A DNA stretch of 64,000 bases from Clostridia bacterium (GCA_017624905.1 JAGAMD010000023.1:1-64000), one strand, 5' to 3'; positions 1 to 7,699 are shown, numbered from the stretch's first letter. Program-made: numbers and translations. The notes: generated from the letters alone by a model not told the origin.

Positions 1-17
1 GCCCAATAAAGAATAAT

Positions 18-131
18 AAGGAAAAAAGAGGTCTATGACCTCTTTTCTTTATGTGATTTCTATGTGCGACCACTTCCTCCGACGTACACAAGTACGCCTC
101 TCGGTCGTGCTCACACATTTTTCCTCCGCCC
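18..131 (+). repeat. Composite 3' element, copy 1 (R1)
   Basis: Starts with an intrinsic-terminator hairpin (AAAAGAGGTC at 24-33, GACCTCTTTT at 37-46). About 30 bases later comes a core with the small hairpin GTAC-ACAA-GTAC and the conserved tail TCACACATTTTTCCTC. It is almost base-for-base the same as the copy near 19.34 kb. The gene it follows is outside the window. An open frame crosses it, but the same translation reappears only because the DNA repeats, so it is treated as non-coding. Confidence 0.75.
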
Positions 132-220
132 TGAAACCTCTTTATTTAGCTTGGTGCGTATTGTCAGAAATAGTAACATCTAGCCATAGAAATGTAGGGG
201 AGGGGCTTGCTCCTCCCGTT

Positions 221-454
221 TTAAAAATCGTGTCTTGCTCCACCATTGCTTCCAAGCTCCTCGAAAACACATACAATTTCTTCTATTTTATAGAAGCATT
301 CGCTATCTGTTAAAGTTGAGTCCTCAATTATCTCTTTTATTTGATTGAGTGCTGTATAACATTTTGACTCTAATATTTCGTTTATATTAGTAGCGGTAAT
401 TTTTAATTTGTTATTAGTTGTTTCTTTGTTGATTATCTCTTGCCATAGCTCCAT
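221..454 (-). CDS. Small hypothetical protein, divergent from an HTH gene
   Basis: A 77-residue, lysine/glutamate-rich, largely helical protein with no membrane segment. I do not recognise a family. Support for it being real: an AAGGAA ribosome site before the ATG, a consensus promoter (TTGACA-17-TATAAT, 504-532 on this strand), and a G/C-rich hairpin just after the stop (197-217). It is transcribed away from the small HTH gene at 548, and the two share a 93-base gap containing a perfect GGGGAT-TAT-ATCCCC palindrome. A regulator/partner or toxin-antitoxin arrangement is possible but only inferred. Confidence 0.6.
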   Translation of the reverse strand: MELWQEIINKETTNNKLKITATNINEILESKCYTALNQIKEIIEDSTLTDSECFYKIEEIVCVFEELGSNGGARHDF

Positions 455-476
455 AGTTTTAAAATTCCTTTCTTGT

Positions 477-532
477 GGGGATTATATCCCCTTAATAATT
501 TAGATTATAACCCCCATAATAATAATTGTCAA
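477..532 (-). promoter_or_regulatory. Promoter and palindromic operator between divergent genes
   Basis: On the minus strand: -35 TTGACA (527-532), 17-base spacer, -10 TATAAT (504-509), driving the 77-residue gene. About 12 bases downstream of the -10 lies the perfect inverted repeat GGGGAT-TAT-ATCCCC (477-491), placed where a bound repressor would block transcription. The HTH gene on the other side is the obvious candidate binder (inference). Confidence 0.6.
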
Positions 533-547
533 GGTGGAGGGTTAAAA

Positions 548-748
548 ATGATTATTTTTGATAAATTATGGGGAACTATGAAGGAAAAGGGAATGTCAAC
601 CTATACACTACGCGAAGTGTGTGGAATTGACAGCAAGACTATCCGCAGATTGCGAGCAAATGAAAATATAGAGACAAAAACCATAAACAAGCTTTGTGAT
701 GCATTGAATTGCAAAGTAGAAGACATTATGGAATATGTAAAGGAATAA
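548..748 (+). CDS. Small Cro/C1-type HTH regulator
   Basis: A 66-residue protein that is essentially one XRE/Cro-C1 helix-turn-helix domain: an N-terminal helix, the recognition part SKTIRRLRANENIETKTI, then the helix KLCDALNCKVEDIMEYV typical of YozG-like small regulators. The start chosen is the ATG just after GGTGGAGGG; an upstream in-frame start would translate the promoter region and is rejected. It faces away from the 77-residue gene across a palindrome, so autoregulation is likely. It ends at a bidirectional terminator. Confidence 0.8.
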   Translation: MIIFDKLWGTMKEKGMSTYTLREVCGIDSKTIRRLRANENIETKTINKLCDALNCKVEDIMEYVKE

Positions 749-776
749 AAAAGCACACCAATCGGTGTGCTTTTTA
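747..776. terminator. Bidirectional intrinsic terminator
   Basis: Hairpin AAGCACACC-AATC-GGTGTGCTT with A and T tracts on both sides. It serves the HTH gene from the left and mscL from the right. Confidence 0.85.
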
Positions 777-778
777 TC

Positions 779-1402
779 TTATTTGTTTTTAAGAAGTTCA
801 CGAATGTCCTTGAGTAGGTCTTCAGTTGTAGGATTATTGAGTCTTTCAAGAGCTGCTGCTTCCTCTGCCTCTTTTGCTGCCTTGTCAGCCTCTGCTTGCT
901 TTTGAGCACGGTAAACCTCAACATCAGCCTCGCTTCTAAAGTTGAAACCTTGTGCTTTCATTTCCTTCTTTTCAGCCTTTGTAACCTTGCCGTTTACAAC
1001 AAAGTTGGTTAGCTTTTCGTGGTTTGTTCTTACTGTGTTGATAATCTTAACAATAGTAAAGAGAACAACAGCGATTAGTAGGAAGTTGATGATTGCACTA
1101 ATGAATGAACCCCAGTCAATATAAATGGAGTTTGCAAGGTCGATTTCTGAACCGATTACTTCGCCTGCGTCGTTAAGAATATCCTTGTAAACCTTGTAGC
1201 CGGGGAAGAATGTAAGAGCACCTGCTAAGGTGTCCTTGCCAAGAACAAGAGCAAGTAGCCAGTTAATAATAGGCTTAAGAATAAAGTTTGATAGACCATT
1301 TACAACGCCGGTAAACGCACCGCCGACAATAACGCCGACAGCCATGTCAACTACGTTACCACGAGTAATAAAGGTCTTAAACTCGCCAATGATTTTTTTC
1401 AT
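779..1402 (-). CDS. mscL: Large-conductance mechanosensitive channel MscL, long C-terminus
   Basis: Osmotic emergency-release channel of the cytoplasmic membrane. The N-terminal signature MKKIIGEFKTFITRGNVVDMAVGVI is followed by TM1 (about residues 16-40) and TM2 (about 97-120). At 207 residues it is much longer than the usual 130-150. The extra part is an Ala/Glu/Lys-rich, probably coiled-coil segment (about 150-190) inserted before the conserved terminal helix EDLLKDIRELLKNK. The loop between the TMs is also long. Start supported by AAAGGAG seven bases upstream. Preceded by a near-perfect promoter overlapped by an inverted repeat; monocistronic. Confidence 0.93.
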   Translation of the reverse strand: MKKIIGEFKTFITRGNVVDMAVGVIVGGAFTGVVNGLSNFILKPIINWLLALVLGKDTLAGALTFFPGYKVYKDILNDAGEVIGSEIDLANSIYIDWGSFISAIINFLLIAVVLFTIVKIINTVRTNHEKLTNFVVNGKVTKAEKKEMKAQGFNFRSEADVEVYRAQKQAEADKAAKEAEEAAALERLNNPTTEDLLKDIRELLKNK

Positions 1403-1479
1403 TTCGTTTCTCCTTTTATTTTTCGGTGCTGTCCTAATAAGTCTCTTTATTACGACAGCTCCGTTTAATATATATGAAA

Positions 1480-1520
1480 ATTATACACTTTTCTAATAAT
1501 TTTGTCAATAGAAAAGTGTA
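1480..1520 (-). promoter_or_regulatory. mscL promoter with 11-bp inverted-repeat operator
   Basis: Minus-strand TTGACA (1503-1508), 17 bases, TATAAT (1480-1485). A perfect 11-bp inverted repeat, TACACTTTTCT (1484-1494) and AGAAAAGTGTA (1510-1520), brackets the -35 box: one arm touches the -10, the other lies just upstream of the -35. This is typical geometry for a dimeric repressor site. Confidence 0.7.
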
Positions 1521-1558
1521 AGTTGTCGAATTTTAAAGAGATAAATTCCTTTTATTGA

Positions 1559-1587
1559 TTGATTTTTATATCACTCTGTGATATACT
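1559..1587 (+). promoter_or_regulatory. Promoter of the heparinase-like gene with operator
   Basis: TTGATT (1559-1564), 17 bases, extended -10 TGATATACT (TATACT 1582-1587). A perfect palindrome ATATCAC-TCT-GTGATAT (1568-1584) fills the spacer and enters the -10, so a bound regulator would exclude polymerase. Confidence 0.65.
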
Positions 1588-1629
1588 GAAAATGTCGAGT
1601 AACACTTAAAGGATTAAAGAGGTAATAAT

Positions 1630-3327
1630 ATGTTGGAATTTGCAAAAGATCCTAAGTTTTGGGAAAAGGTTAGAACTAGTGATGACTACAAAAGGCTTCG
1701 CGACGACCTAAAGGAAGAATACGATAAGCACAACACAGAGCCACCTAGACCAAGAAGTGCTAGTGAGATTTTGAAAAATCAAGACCACGGCACATACTTT
1801 AGAAACATAAATCAGCTTGAGTATACAGCTCTTATGGCTCTTATTTATCCGGACGAGGAAAAATACTATAACCAACTGGTTGATGTTATTTGGGCATACC
1901 TAAACGAATATACTTGGGCACCACTTGGCCACTATAACGAGTACTATAACCGCACTCCGGCAGACTACGATCCGGGCTTGCTTGATATTTTTGCTTGCTC
2001 CGTTGGTTTTTCAATGGCAGAGATTAAGCATTTGTTTAAGGACAAATTCCCTAAATTGCTCGTTGACCGTATGACCGCTGAAATCAGACGCAGAACAATC
2101 GAGCCATATGTAGAAAGAAACTTCTTCTGGGAAAAGCATAACAACAACTGGACAGCTGTATGTGTCGGCTCAGTTGGTGCTGTGCTTATGTATGAAGCAC
2201 CGGATTTATACTACAAATACCAAGAAAGACTACATAAGTCTATGGAATGCTACCTTGCAAGCTATAAGGATGATGGTATGTGCGTTGAGGGAACGGCATA
2301 TTGGGGCTTTGGCTTTGGCTTCTTCTGCAACTATGCTATGCTAGAGCGTGAGTTTACAAATGGCGAGGTTGATTGGTTTAAAAAAGACAAGATAAAGGCT
2401 ATTTCTAAGTACATTCAAAAGATGTACATTCAACCGGAGGTTGTAGCCTCATATAGCGACTGCAACTTTAAAGAGGTATATTGGTACGGACTACCACATA
2501 TGCTTTCAACAGTTTATCCGGGCGAAATTGAAAAGCTACCAATGCTTAATGTAAACCTTCTTAGCTATGTACACTTTACCTTTGGCTTAAGATGTATTCT
2601 GTACTTCAATCCGGAAAACGTAGCTACAAAGCTTGAAAACTGCACCTATTACGCAGAAAACTGCTCATACTTTACAAAGAGAACAGACAGTTACGGCTTT
2701 ACCTGTAAGGGTGGAGACAACGGCGAGAGCCATAACCACCGCGATGTTGGTTCATTTATCTTTGCAAGAAATAACAAGTCATATATTTGCGACCTAGGTT
2801 ATCCGGGACCAACAGCTAAAACTCCTGACTACCACGGTGGAAGCAGATATAAGTACTTCAATCCATCATCATTCTCACACAATATTCCTTTCTTTGGTGA
2901 AAATCAAGGACAAGAGGGCTGTTCTAAAGAGCCTGTTTCTGCTGATTATGACAAAAAGACAGACTCAGTAACAATGAATCTTGAGGTTGCATACTGCGTA
3001 GAGGGGCTTGAAAGATATAAGAGAACATTCTATTTTGCAGATGATGAGATTTTAATGCACGATAAATTCAAGGCGGACAAGGGCATTAAGATAACAGAGC
3101 GCTTTGTTACAACAACTAAGCCAAGAGTTAAGGGCAACACAGTAGCACTTGACGATGTTCACATTGTTGGTAGTGATAACTCAACTCTTAAAATAGCAGA
3201 AGTGCCATATTCAGCACAATTCCCTGATGAAAACGGCTCATTTGACCAAATCTGCTACTGCCTAGATTTCGTTTTGAACGAGGGCGAGAAGGACTTTAAG
3301 TTAAAGATTATTGCCGGCAAAAAATAG
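1630..3327 (+). CDS. Heparinase II/III-like polysaccharide lyase, cytoplasmic
   Basis: A 565-residue protein with the two-part build of the heparinase II/III superfamily. An all-helical (alpha/alpha)6 N-terminal domain carries HNNNW (about residue 170). A C-terminal beta-sandwich opens with GESHNHRDVGSF, where H368, N369, H370 and D372 form the family signature. Relatives cleave uronic-acid polysaccharides by beta-elimination, giving unsaturated uronates that feed KDG metabolism; a KDG kinase lies at 31.3 kb. No signal peptide, so the substrate is probably an imported oligosaccharide. The exact polymer cannot be read from sequence. Single-gene unit with its own operator-bearing promoter, followed by a composite 3' element. 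Confidence 0.8.
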   Translation: MLEFAKDPKFWEKVRTSDDYKRLRDDLKEEYDKHNTEPPRPRSASEILKNQDHGTYFRNINQLEYTALMALIYPDEEKYYNQLVDVIWAYLNEYTWAPLGHYNEYYNRTPADYDPGLLDIFACSVGFSMAEIKHLFKDKFPKLLVDRMTAEIRRRTIEPYVERNFFWEKHNNNWTAVCVGSVGAVLMYEAPDLYYKYQERLHKSMECYLASYKDDGMCVEGTAYWGFGFGFFCNYAMLEREFTNGEVDWFKKDKIKAISKYIQKMYIQPEVVASYSDCNFKEVYWYGLPHMLSTVYPGEIEKLPMLNVNLLSYVHFTFGLRCILYFNPENVATKLENCTYYAENCSYFTKRTDSYGFTCKGGDNGESHNHRDVGSFIFARNNKSYICDLGYPGPTAKTPDYHGGSRYKYFNPSSFSHNIPFFGENQGQEGCSKEPVSADYDKKTDSVTMNLEVAYCVEGLERYKRTFYFADDEILMHDKFKADKGIKITERFVTTTKPRVKGNTVALDDVHIVGSDNSTLKIAEVPYSAQFPDENGSFDQICYCLDFVLNEGEKDFKLKIIAGKK

Positions 3328-3342
3328 GAATGGACACGCACC

Positions 3343-3649
3343 TTAGGGCATAACCAAAAACAAAAAGCAATAGGAGGTATTGATTTTTAGTCAGTACCTC
3401 TTTTTTGTTAGCTTATAATGTTGAAAAACTACGTTTTTCTTCCAAGGTGAAAGCTTTTTGTTTTTTATCGGCGACTGCTTCCTCCGATGTACACAAGTAC
3501 ACCTCTCGGTCGCACTCACCAATTTCTGCTCCTAATCTGCGTGTCCAAATGAAGCAAGATGCGTTAGGGCATAACCAAAAACAAAAAGCGATAAGAGGTA
3601 TTGATTTTTAGTCAGTGCCTCTGTTTTTTGAGATTATAAGGTTGAAAAG
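3343..3649 (+). repeat. Composite 3' element, copy 3 (R3), with flanking direct repeats
   Basis: Fills most of the 403-base gap after the lyase. Two direct repeats of about 86 bases (3343-3428 and 3564-3649) begin TTAGGGCATAACCAAAAAC and each contain a terminator hairpin: GAGGTATTGA (3374) with TCAGTACCTC and T6, and the same with TCAGTGCCTC. Between them is the core (about 3459-3545) with GATGTAC-ACAA-GTACACC. The same order recurs on the other strand at 31.1-31.3 kb. No convincing gene is seen here. Confidence 0.75.
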
Positions 3650-3677
3650 ACAAGGGCATACTTCCAAAAATTTTATA

Positions 3678-3706
3678 TTTACATAGTCAACAAAATATGG
3701 TAAAAT
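3678..3706 (+). promoter_or_regulatory. Promoter of small membrane-protein gene
   Basis: TTTACA (3678-3683), 17 bases, extended TGG-TAAAAT (3701-3706), then AAAGGAGG before the ATG at 3731. Confidence 0.7.
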
Positions 3707-3730
3707 AAAATTGACAAAGGAGGTATTTTT

Positions 3731-4138
3731 ATGGATAATAATTTGGAAAACAATGTATTAATAGAAGAAAAGCCAAAAAAGCTAAAATCCTTGCTTGTAT
3801 TTAAGATAGTAGGCACAGTGCTTTATTCCTTGTCCACAATACCTTTCGTTGCATTTGCAATTATTATGCTTGTGGAAATATTAAATGCAAAGAACAACAT
3901 GGATGCTGGTATAAACAAGGTTGTTGCAATAGTCGGCCTTTTGCTTGGTGCAATTGCTTGTGCAATTTTCTATCTTGCACCAATAATTTTGGGAATAATA
4001 GGACTAATCCGCACATCAAAAAAACTAGAAAAAGGAAAAAGAGCAGGGAATTTTGTGTGGTTCATATTAATGATAGCCGTTCCCGTTGTTAGCTTAGTGC
4101 TTGAGGTTGCCTCAATCTTCTTGATAGAACACATATGA
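3731..4138 (+). CDS. Small integral membrane protein, unknown function
   Basis: A 135-residue protein with a short charged, cytosolic-looking N-terminus and three hydrophobic stretches (about residues 22-48, 63-92 and 107-133). The second is followed by a basic loop TSKKLEKGKRAG, which favours an inside loop. No recognisable motif. Start fixed by AAAGGAGG. Own promoter and a shared terminator; convergent with the GH127 operon. Confidence 0.7.
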   Translation: MDNNLENNVLIEEKPKKLKSLLVFKIVGTVLYSLSTIPFVAFAIIMLVEILNAKNNMDAGINKVVAIVGLLLGAIACAIFYLAPIILGIIGLIRTSKKLEKGKRAGNFVWFILMIAVPVVSLVLEVASIFLIEHI

Positions 4139-4168
4139 AAAAATCCCAACGATGTCGTTGGGATTTTA
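4139..4168. terminator. Bidirectional terminator
   Basis: Perfect hairpin AAAATCCCAACGA-TG-TCGTTGGGATTTT between the small membrane-protein gene and the end of GH127. Confidence 0.85.
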
Positions 4169-4169
4169 A

Positions 4170-5981
4170 TTATTTTACAAGTGTCCACACCTGCATTTGA
4201 TTTTCGCCTCTATTGGCAAATGCGTAGTATGGGATAAGTGTAGCTTTTGTTTTTTTGTAAGAGTCGTTAAATTGTGCATATAGTGAGCCGGTTTTTTCAC
4301 GCACAAATGCGTCAACCTCGATTGTTGGCACATTTAATTTTTCATTATATCCGTATCTAAAGGTTGTGCTTTTGTCAATGTAAATTCCAAACAACTCGTT
4401 TTCGTTGTCGTGCCCCTCAAGGCAATAAACCACAGGTCCACGCACAAGAGCAACCTTGCCAAAGGCATCCTTTACCTGCTCGCTTGCACTAACGAGCATA
4501 GTTGGTATTTCAAACTCAATTGTTTGCTCACGGTTAGCCTTTAATTTTAATGGAATATAGCCACTTGTCGGTGTGTTTTCACCACAAAGATATTCCGGCA
4601 CACGCACATAAACAGTTACATCCTCACTTGCCGTAAGTGAGATTTTTCCGTTTTTAGGATAATCGGTTTTTTGAGTGAGTGTAATTTCCTTGCCACCAAT
4701 ATTAAAGGTCGCCTCACTATTTATATATTGCTGTAAATATATGCCCATATCATCATATGTATATATGTATGAGCCGAGAGAACCAAGAAATCTAACAATA
4801 TTAGGCGGACAGCAGGAGCACTCAAACACCTCAAAGCGAGTCATAGGTGGGAGTGGGTCCTTGTTTTTTACAGACGCGTGTCTTGTGTGGTTTTTAGGAA
4901 CAATTTCAAGCGGATTTACATAGAAAAATGATTTTCCATCAAGAGAAAAAGTACTTAAAAATCCGTTATATAAAATACGCTCAATTACATCGGCATATTT
5001 TTTCTCGCCTGTTAAATTAAGCATTCTTTGTGCAAAGAAAATCAGAGCAATAGATGCACAGCTTTCGGCATAAGCCCCCTCACTTGGCAGGTCATACGGG
5101 ACAGTAAACGCCTCACCTAAATATGTCGAGCCAATGCCACCTGTTATGTACATTTTGTGATTTACTATATCATCAAAAATGCTTTCACAGGCTACCTTTA
5201 GCTCCTCGTCGTTGTCGTTTAGGGCAAGGTCAGCCATTGCGGAGTATAGATAACACGCACGTACACTGTGTCCCTCGGCGGTATGCTGATTTTTTGGCTC
5301 GTCGTGGGATTGACTGTATTTGCTATCTGCCCAATCTATAAAGTTGCCCTCCTTGATGTTTTTGCCACGCTCACAAACAAAGAAACGTGCAAGGTCAAGG
5401 TGCTTTTTGCTTCCTGTTAAATTATATAGTCTTACAAGTGCAAGCTCTATTTCCTCGTGCCCGGGAGTTGCAAAAGGTGTATCACGGTCTATTTTAAATC
5501 GCTTTTCTATGTAGTCAACATACTTTAAGATAAGCTCAAGAAATTTTTTCTTGCCTGTCGCTTCATAGTAGGCAATGGCACTCTCAATCAAGTGCCCTGC
5601 ACAATATAGCTCGTGTTGGTCGCGATTGGTAAATATATTATTTGGCTCAAGTGTTAAATAGTAACTGTTAAAATAGCCACAGGGTAGCTGATTTTTCTCA
5701 ATATCACAAACTACCTCGTCAATGATTTTCTCAAGCTCCGGCTCAGGCGACTTTTTTATAAGGTAGGATGCACCCTCAATCCACTTGGCAACATCGCTGT
5801 CCCAATAGATGTGTGGCTTTATCTTGGAATTCTTGTCGCATTTGAATGCGTCAAAGCGTCCTGTTTCCTTAAATCTATTATAAACAGCTTTAACTGTAAC
5901 ATCTCTTAAAAGCTCTTGCTTTTCTTCCCAAAAGCCCCCGTTTATGTTTACATTTTCAAAGCTTAAATTCTTATACGCCAT
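4170..5981 (-). CDS. GH127-family beta-L-arabinofuranosidase
   Basis: A 603-residue intracellular enzyme predicted to release beta-L-arabinofuranose (plant cell-wall glycoproteins, pectin side chains). It has the (alpha/alpha)6 barrel then beta-sandwiches of GH127. The Zn-cysteine site is intact: E306 and C308 in GAYAESC, C390 and C391 in CSCCPPN; by comparison with HypBA1, C390 would be the nucleophile (family knowledge). No signal peptide. The start overlaps the stop of the upstream chromate-transporter half by 11 bases, so it is the last gene of a three-gene operon. Related families GH137/142/146 share part of the fold, but the CxCCPPN motif argues for GH127. Confidence 0.88.
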   Translation of the reverse strand: MAYKNLSFENVNINGGFWEEKQELLRDVTVKAVYNRFKETGRFDAFKCDKNSKIKPHIYWDSDVAKWIEGASYLIKKSPEPELEKIIDEVVCDIEKNQLPCGYFNSYYLTLEPNNIFTNRDQHELYCAGHLIESAIAYYEATGKKKFLELILKYVDYIEKRFKIDRDTPFATPGHEEIELALVRLYNLTGSKKHLDLARFFVCERGKNIKEGNFIDWADSKYSQSHDEPKNQHTAEGHSVRACYLYSAMADLALNDNDEELKVACESIFDDIVNHKMYITGGIGSTYLGEAFTVPYDLPSEGAYAESCASIALIFFAQRMLNLTGEKKYADVIERILYNGFLSTFSLDGKSFFYVNPLEIVPKNHTRHASVKNKDPLPPMTRFEVFECSCCPPNIVRFLGSLGSYIYTYDDMGIYLQQYINSEATFNIGGKEITLTQKTDYPKNGKISLTASEDVTVYVRVPEYLCGENTPTSGYIPLKLKANREQTIEFEIPTMLVSASEQVKDAFGKVALVRGPVVYCLEGHDNENELFGIYIDKSTTFRYGYNEKLNVPTIEVDAFVREKTGSLYAQFNDSYKKTKATLIPYYAFANRGENQMQVWTLVK

Positions 5982-6543
5982 AGAAAACCACTCCTAATAT
6001 ACCTGAAAAAATTATTAAAACAATAGGGGAGACAGGCTTTTTTGAAAGAGCCTTCCAAATATATGCAAATAGGAAAACAAATGCTAAAATAATAAGCCCA
6101 AAAATATCAAAGCTAAAGCTTGACTCAGTCGTTGTTATGCCAAAAATCAAGTTCAAAACAAGGATTAATGACATACCGATAATAAGACCGACAATTGCAG
6201 GACGCATACCGTTTAAGGTTGCGTTTACACCTCGATATTTTAATAGATTCTTTAAAGCCGATGCAATGATTAAAATGATAATAAATGATGGCAATACAAC
6301 GCCGAGAGTTGCAAGCAAGCCACCAAAAAATCCGGCTTGAGAAGAGCCGACAAAGGTTGCAATGTTTATTGCAATAGGTCCGGGAGTTGACTCGGCTACG
6401 CCAACTAAATTAAGCAGCTCACCCTCTGTTAGCCACTCGTTGCCAAGACACTCATCTCTTATGAGAGAAATCATACCAAGACCACCGCCAAAGGACAGAG
6501 CACCAATTTTTAAAAATGATAAAAATAGCTTTAAGTATATCAT
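5971..6543 (-). CDS. chrA: Chromate-transporter family half-protein (second of pair)
   Basis: 190 residues, one CHR domain with about 5-6 membrane segments. It shows the family motif FGGGLGMISL near the N-terminus and AESTPGPIAIN near residue 50. Short-chain CHR proteins usually occur as adjacent pairs that assemble as a heterodimer, which matches the neighbour upstream with a 4-base ATGA overlap. Chromate efflux is the named activity, but many Clostridia carry these pairs without evidence for chromate, and the physiological substrate is uncertain. Downstream it overlaps GH127. Confidence 0.85.
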   Translation of the reverse strand: MIYLKLFLSFLKIGALSFGGGLGMISLIRDECLGNEWLTEGELLNLVGVAESTPGPIAINIATFVGSSQAGFFGGLLATLGVVLPSFIIILIIASALKNLLKYRGVNATLNGMRPAIVGLIIGMSLILVLNLIFGITTTESSFSFDIFGLIILAFVFLFAYIWKALSKKPVSPIVLIIFSGILGVVFYGV

Positions 6544-7121
6544 TTCTTGCCCTCCCTTTCCTTAAGGTTCTTTATAAGGAATATAACAAGGGCAAAAAGA
6601 CCGCTTATCAGTATATAGAATATAGCAGAGAAGCTGATGTTAAATATGCTAAACGATACCATTAAGACAGCAGTTATAGTGAAAACTACAATGTTAAATG
6701 CATTTTTCTTTAACTGCCTTAGCATTTTTATTCCTGCTGATAAAATCAAGTAAATTACACAGATTTGTATGCCGTGGAATGCAGATTTTACCCACGTAAT
6801 TTCAAGAAAACGGTCAAAGAAAAGAGAAATTACAAAGATGATAATAAAGGATGGAACGCACATTCCAAGCGTTGAAAAAATTGCTCCCCAAAAGCCACAA
6901 CGCTTGTAGCCAATGTATGTTGACATATTAATAGCGATTGGACCGGGAGTTGACTCGGCAACTGCAACTAAGTCCATAAATTCATCGTGGCTAAGATATT
7001 TCTTTTTTTCAACAAACTCGCTGTGAAGCAGACTAATCATGGCATATCCACCACCGAAGGTAAACGCACCAATTTTCATCATAACGAGCATTAACAAAAA
7101 CGAATTTTTAAGCTTTTTCAT
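6540..7121 (-). CDS. chrA: Chromate-transporter family half-protein (first of pair)
   Basis: 193 residues, one CHR domain: KIGAFTFGGGYAMISLL at the N-terminus and AVAESTPGPIAINMSTYIGY. The start chosen is the ATG after CGGAG; the open frame extends 48 codons further upstream, but that would run through the promoter and has a non-protein-like Phe/Leu run. Co-transcribed with its partner and GH127 from a TTGCTC-17-TATAAT promoter (7150-7178). Confidence 0.85.
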   Translation of the reverse strand: MKKLKNSFLLMLVMMKIGAFTFGGGYAMISLLHSEFVEKKKYLSHDEFMDLVAVAESTPGPIAINMSTYIGYKRCGFWGAIFSTLGMCVPSFIIIFVISLFFDRFLEITWVKSAFHGIQICVIYLILSAGIKMLRQLKKNAFNIVVFTITAVLMVSFSIFNISFSAIFYILISGLFALVIFLIKNLKEREGKK

Positions 7122-7149
7122 ATTGCTCCGAAATAGAATATTTTTCTTT

Positions 7150-7178
7150 ATTATATCATTGTAAACAAAAAAGAGCAA
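7150..7178 (-). promoter_or_regulatory. Promoter of chrA-chrA-GH127 operon
   Basis: Minus strand TTGCTC (7173-7178), 17 bases, TATAAT (7150-7155). The upstream side is an A-rich quasi-repeat of AAAAAGAGC units (about 7165-7212). Confidence 0.6.
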
Positions 7179-7258
7179 GAAAAAGCGAATAAAAAGAGCG
7201 AAAAGAGAGCAAGATTTTAAACAGAAAACTGCAAAAAATAATTTTTTTAATAAAGTGC

Positions 7259-7287
7259 TTGACAACTAAAATAAAATGTGATAGAAT
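7259..7287 (+). promoter_or_regulatory. tRNA-Gln promoter
   Basis: TTGACA (7259-7264), 17 bases, TAGAAT (7282-7287), 13 bases before the mature 5' end. Confidence 0.85.
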
Positions 7288-7300
7288 ACTAAAGCAATAT

Positions 7301-7376
7301 TGGGATGTAGCCAAGCGGTAAGGCACCAGACTTTGACTCTGGCATTTCGATGGTTCGAACCCATCCATCCCAGCCA
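7301..7376 (+). tRNA. trnQ: tRNA-Gln (UUG)
   Basis: Full cloverleaf: acceptor TGGGATG/CATCCCA, discriminator G, encoded CCA (7374-7376), anticodon stem CCAGA/TCTGG with loop CTTTGAC giving anticodon TTG (7333-7335), T arm GATGG-TTCGAAC-CCATC. Own promoter and terminator. It marks the left edge of an accessory region. Confidence 0.96.
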
Positions 7377-7383
7377 AAACAAG

Positions 7384-7410
7384 AGGACACCAAATAGGTG
7401 TCCTTTTTGT
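7384..7410 (+). terminator. Terminator of tRNA-Gln
   Basis: AGGACACC-AAATA-GGTGTCCT followed by T5. The same GGACACC stem is reused in several other terminators in this window. Confidence 0.85.
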
Positions 7411-7418
7411 TTTGTTTT

Positions 7419-7567
7419 GGCTGGGATGGCGAGTTCGAACTACTTTTTGTTTGTGTTGCAAACAAAAACATGGTTCGCAAACAAGGCAAGAGCCGAAGTC
7501 TGCTTGCAAGCGAGAGGCTCGCCGAAGTTCTTTTTGCATTGGCAAAAAGCCTCCATCCATCCCAGCC
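7419..7567. repeat. Hairpin-rich element bounded by tRNA-Gln 3'-end sequence
   Basis: Bounded by an 11-bp perfect inverted repeat, GGCTGGGATGG (7419-7429) and CCATCCCAGCC (7557-7567); the latter is the tRNA-Gln 3' end including CCATCCATCCCAGCC. Inside are consecutive hairpins: TTTTTGTTTG-TGTTG-CAAACAAAAA, a GC-rich one near 7490-7535, and CTTTTTGC-ATTG-GCAAAAAG. A diverged copy lies at 11045-11179. Overlapping open frames here change with every strand and are not credible genes. The rest of the 7377-7699 gap holds the tRNA terminator and the promoter of the next gene. Confidence 0.65.
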
Positions 7568-7650
7568 AGTGTTCGCACTATGCTGACTCGAGAGAACTTT
7601 ATTTTAGCATATTCAAGCACACGCCACAGTGCCATTATTTTTAAAACCTA

Positions 7651-7679
7651 TTGAAATTTGTCAAAATATGTTGTATTAT
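7651..7679 (+). promoter_or_regulatory. Promoter of the GAF-membrane/Abi cassette
   Basis: TTGAAA (7651-7656), 17 bases, TATTAT (7674-7679), then AAAGGGAGG ahead of the ATG at 7700. Confidence 0.65.
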
Positions 7680-7699
7680 ATATAAAAGGGAGGATTCGC

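Noticed and set aside
35..313. Open frame at the left edge that shares its opening residues with one near 19.3 kb
   Set aside because: The shared translation comes from the duplicated non-coding composite element; no ribosome site, and the frame diverges as soon as the repeat ends.
7165..7212. AAAAAGAGC-type quasi-repeats upstream of chrA
   Set aside because: Low-complexity purine-rich run, irregular spacing; probably just an A-rich promoter upstream region.
7289..7654. Several overlapping open frames on both strands
   Set aside because: All lie over tRNA-Gln and the hairpin element; none has a ribosome site, and translations are low in normal protein features.
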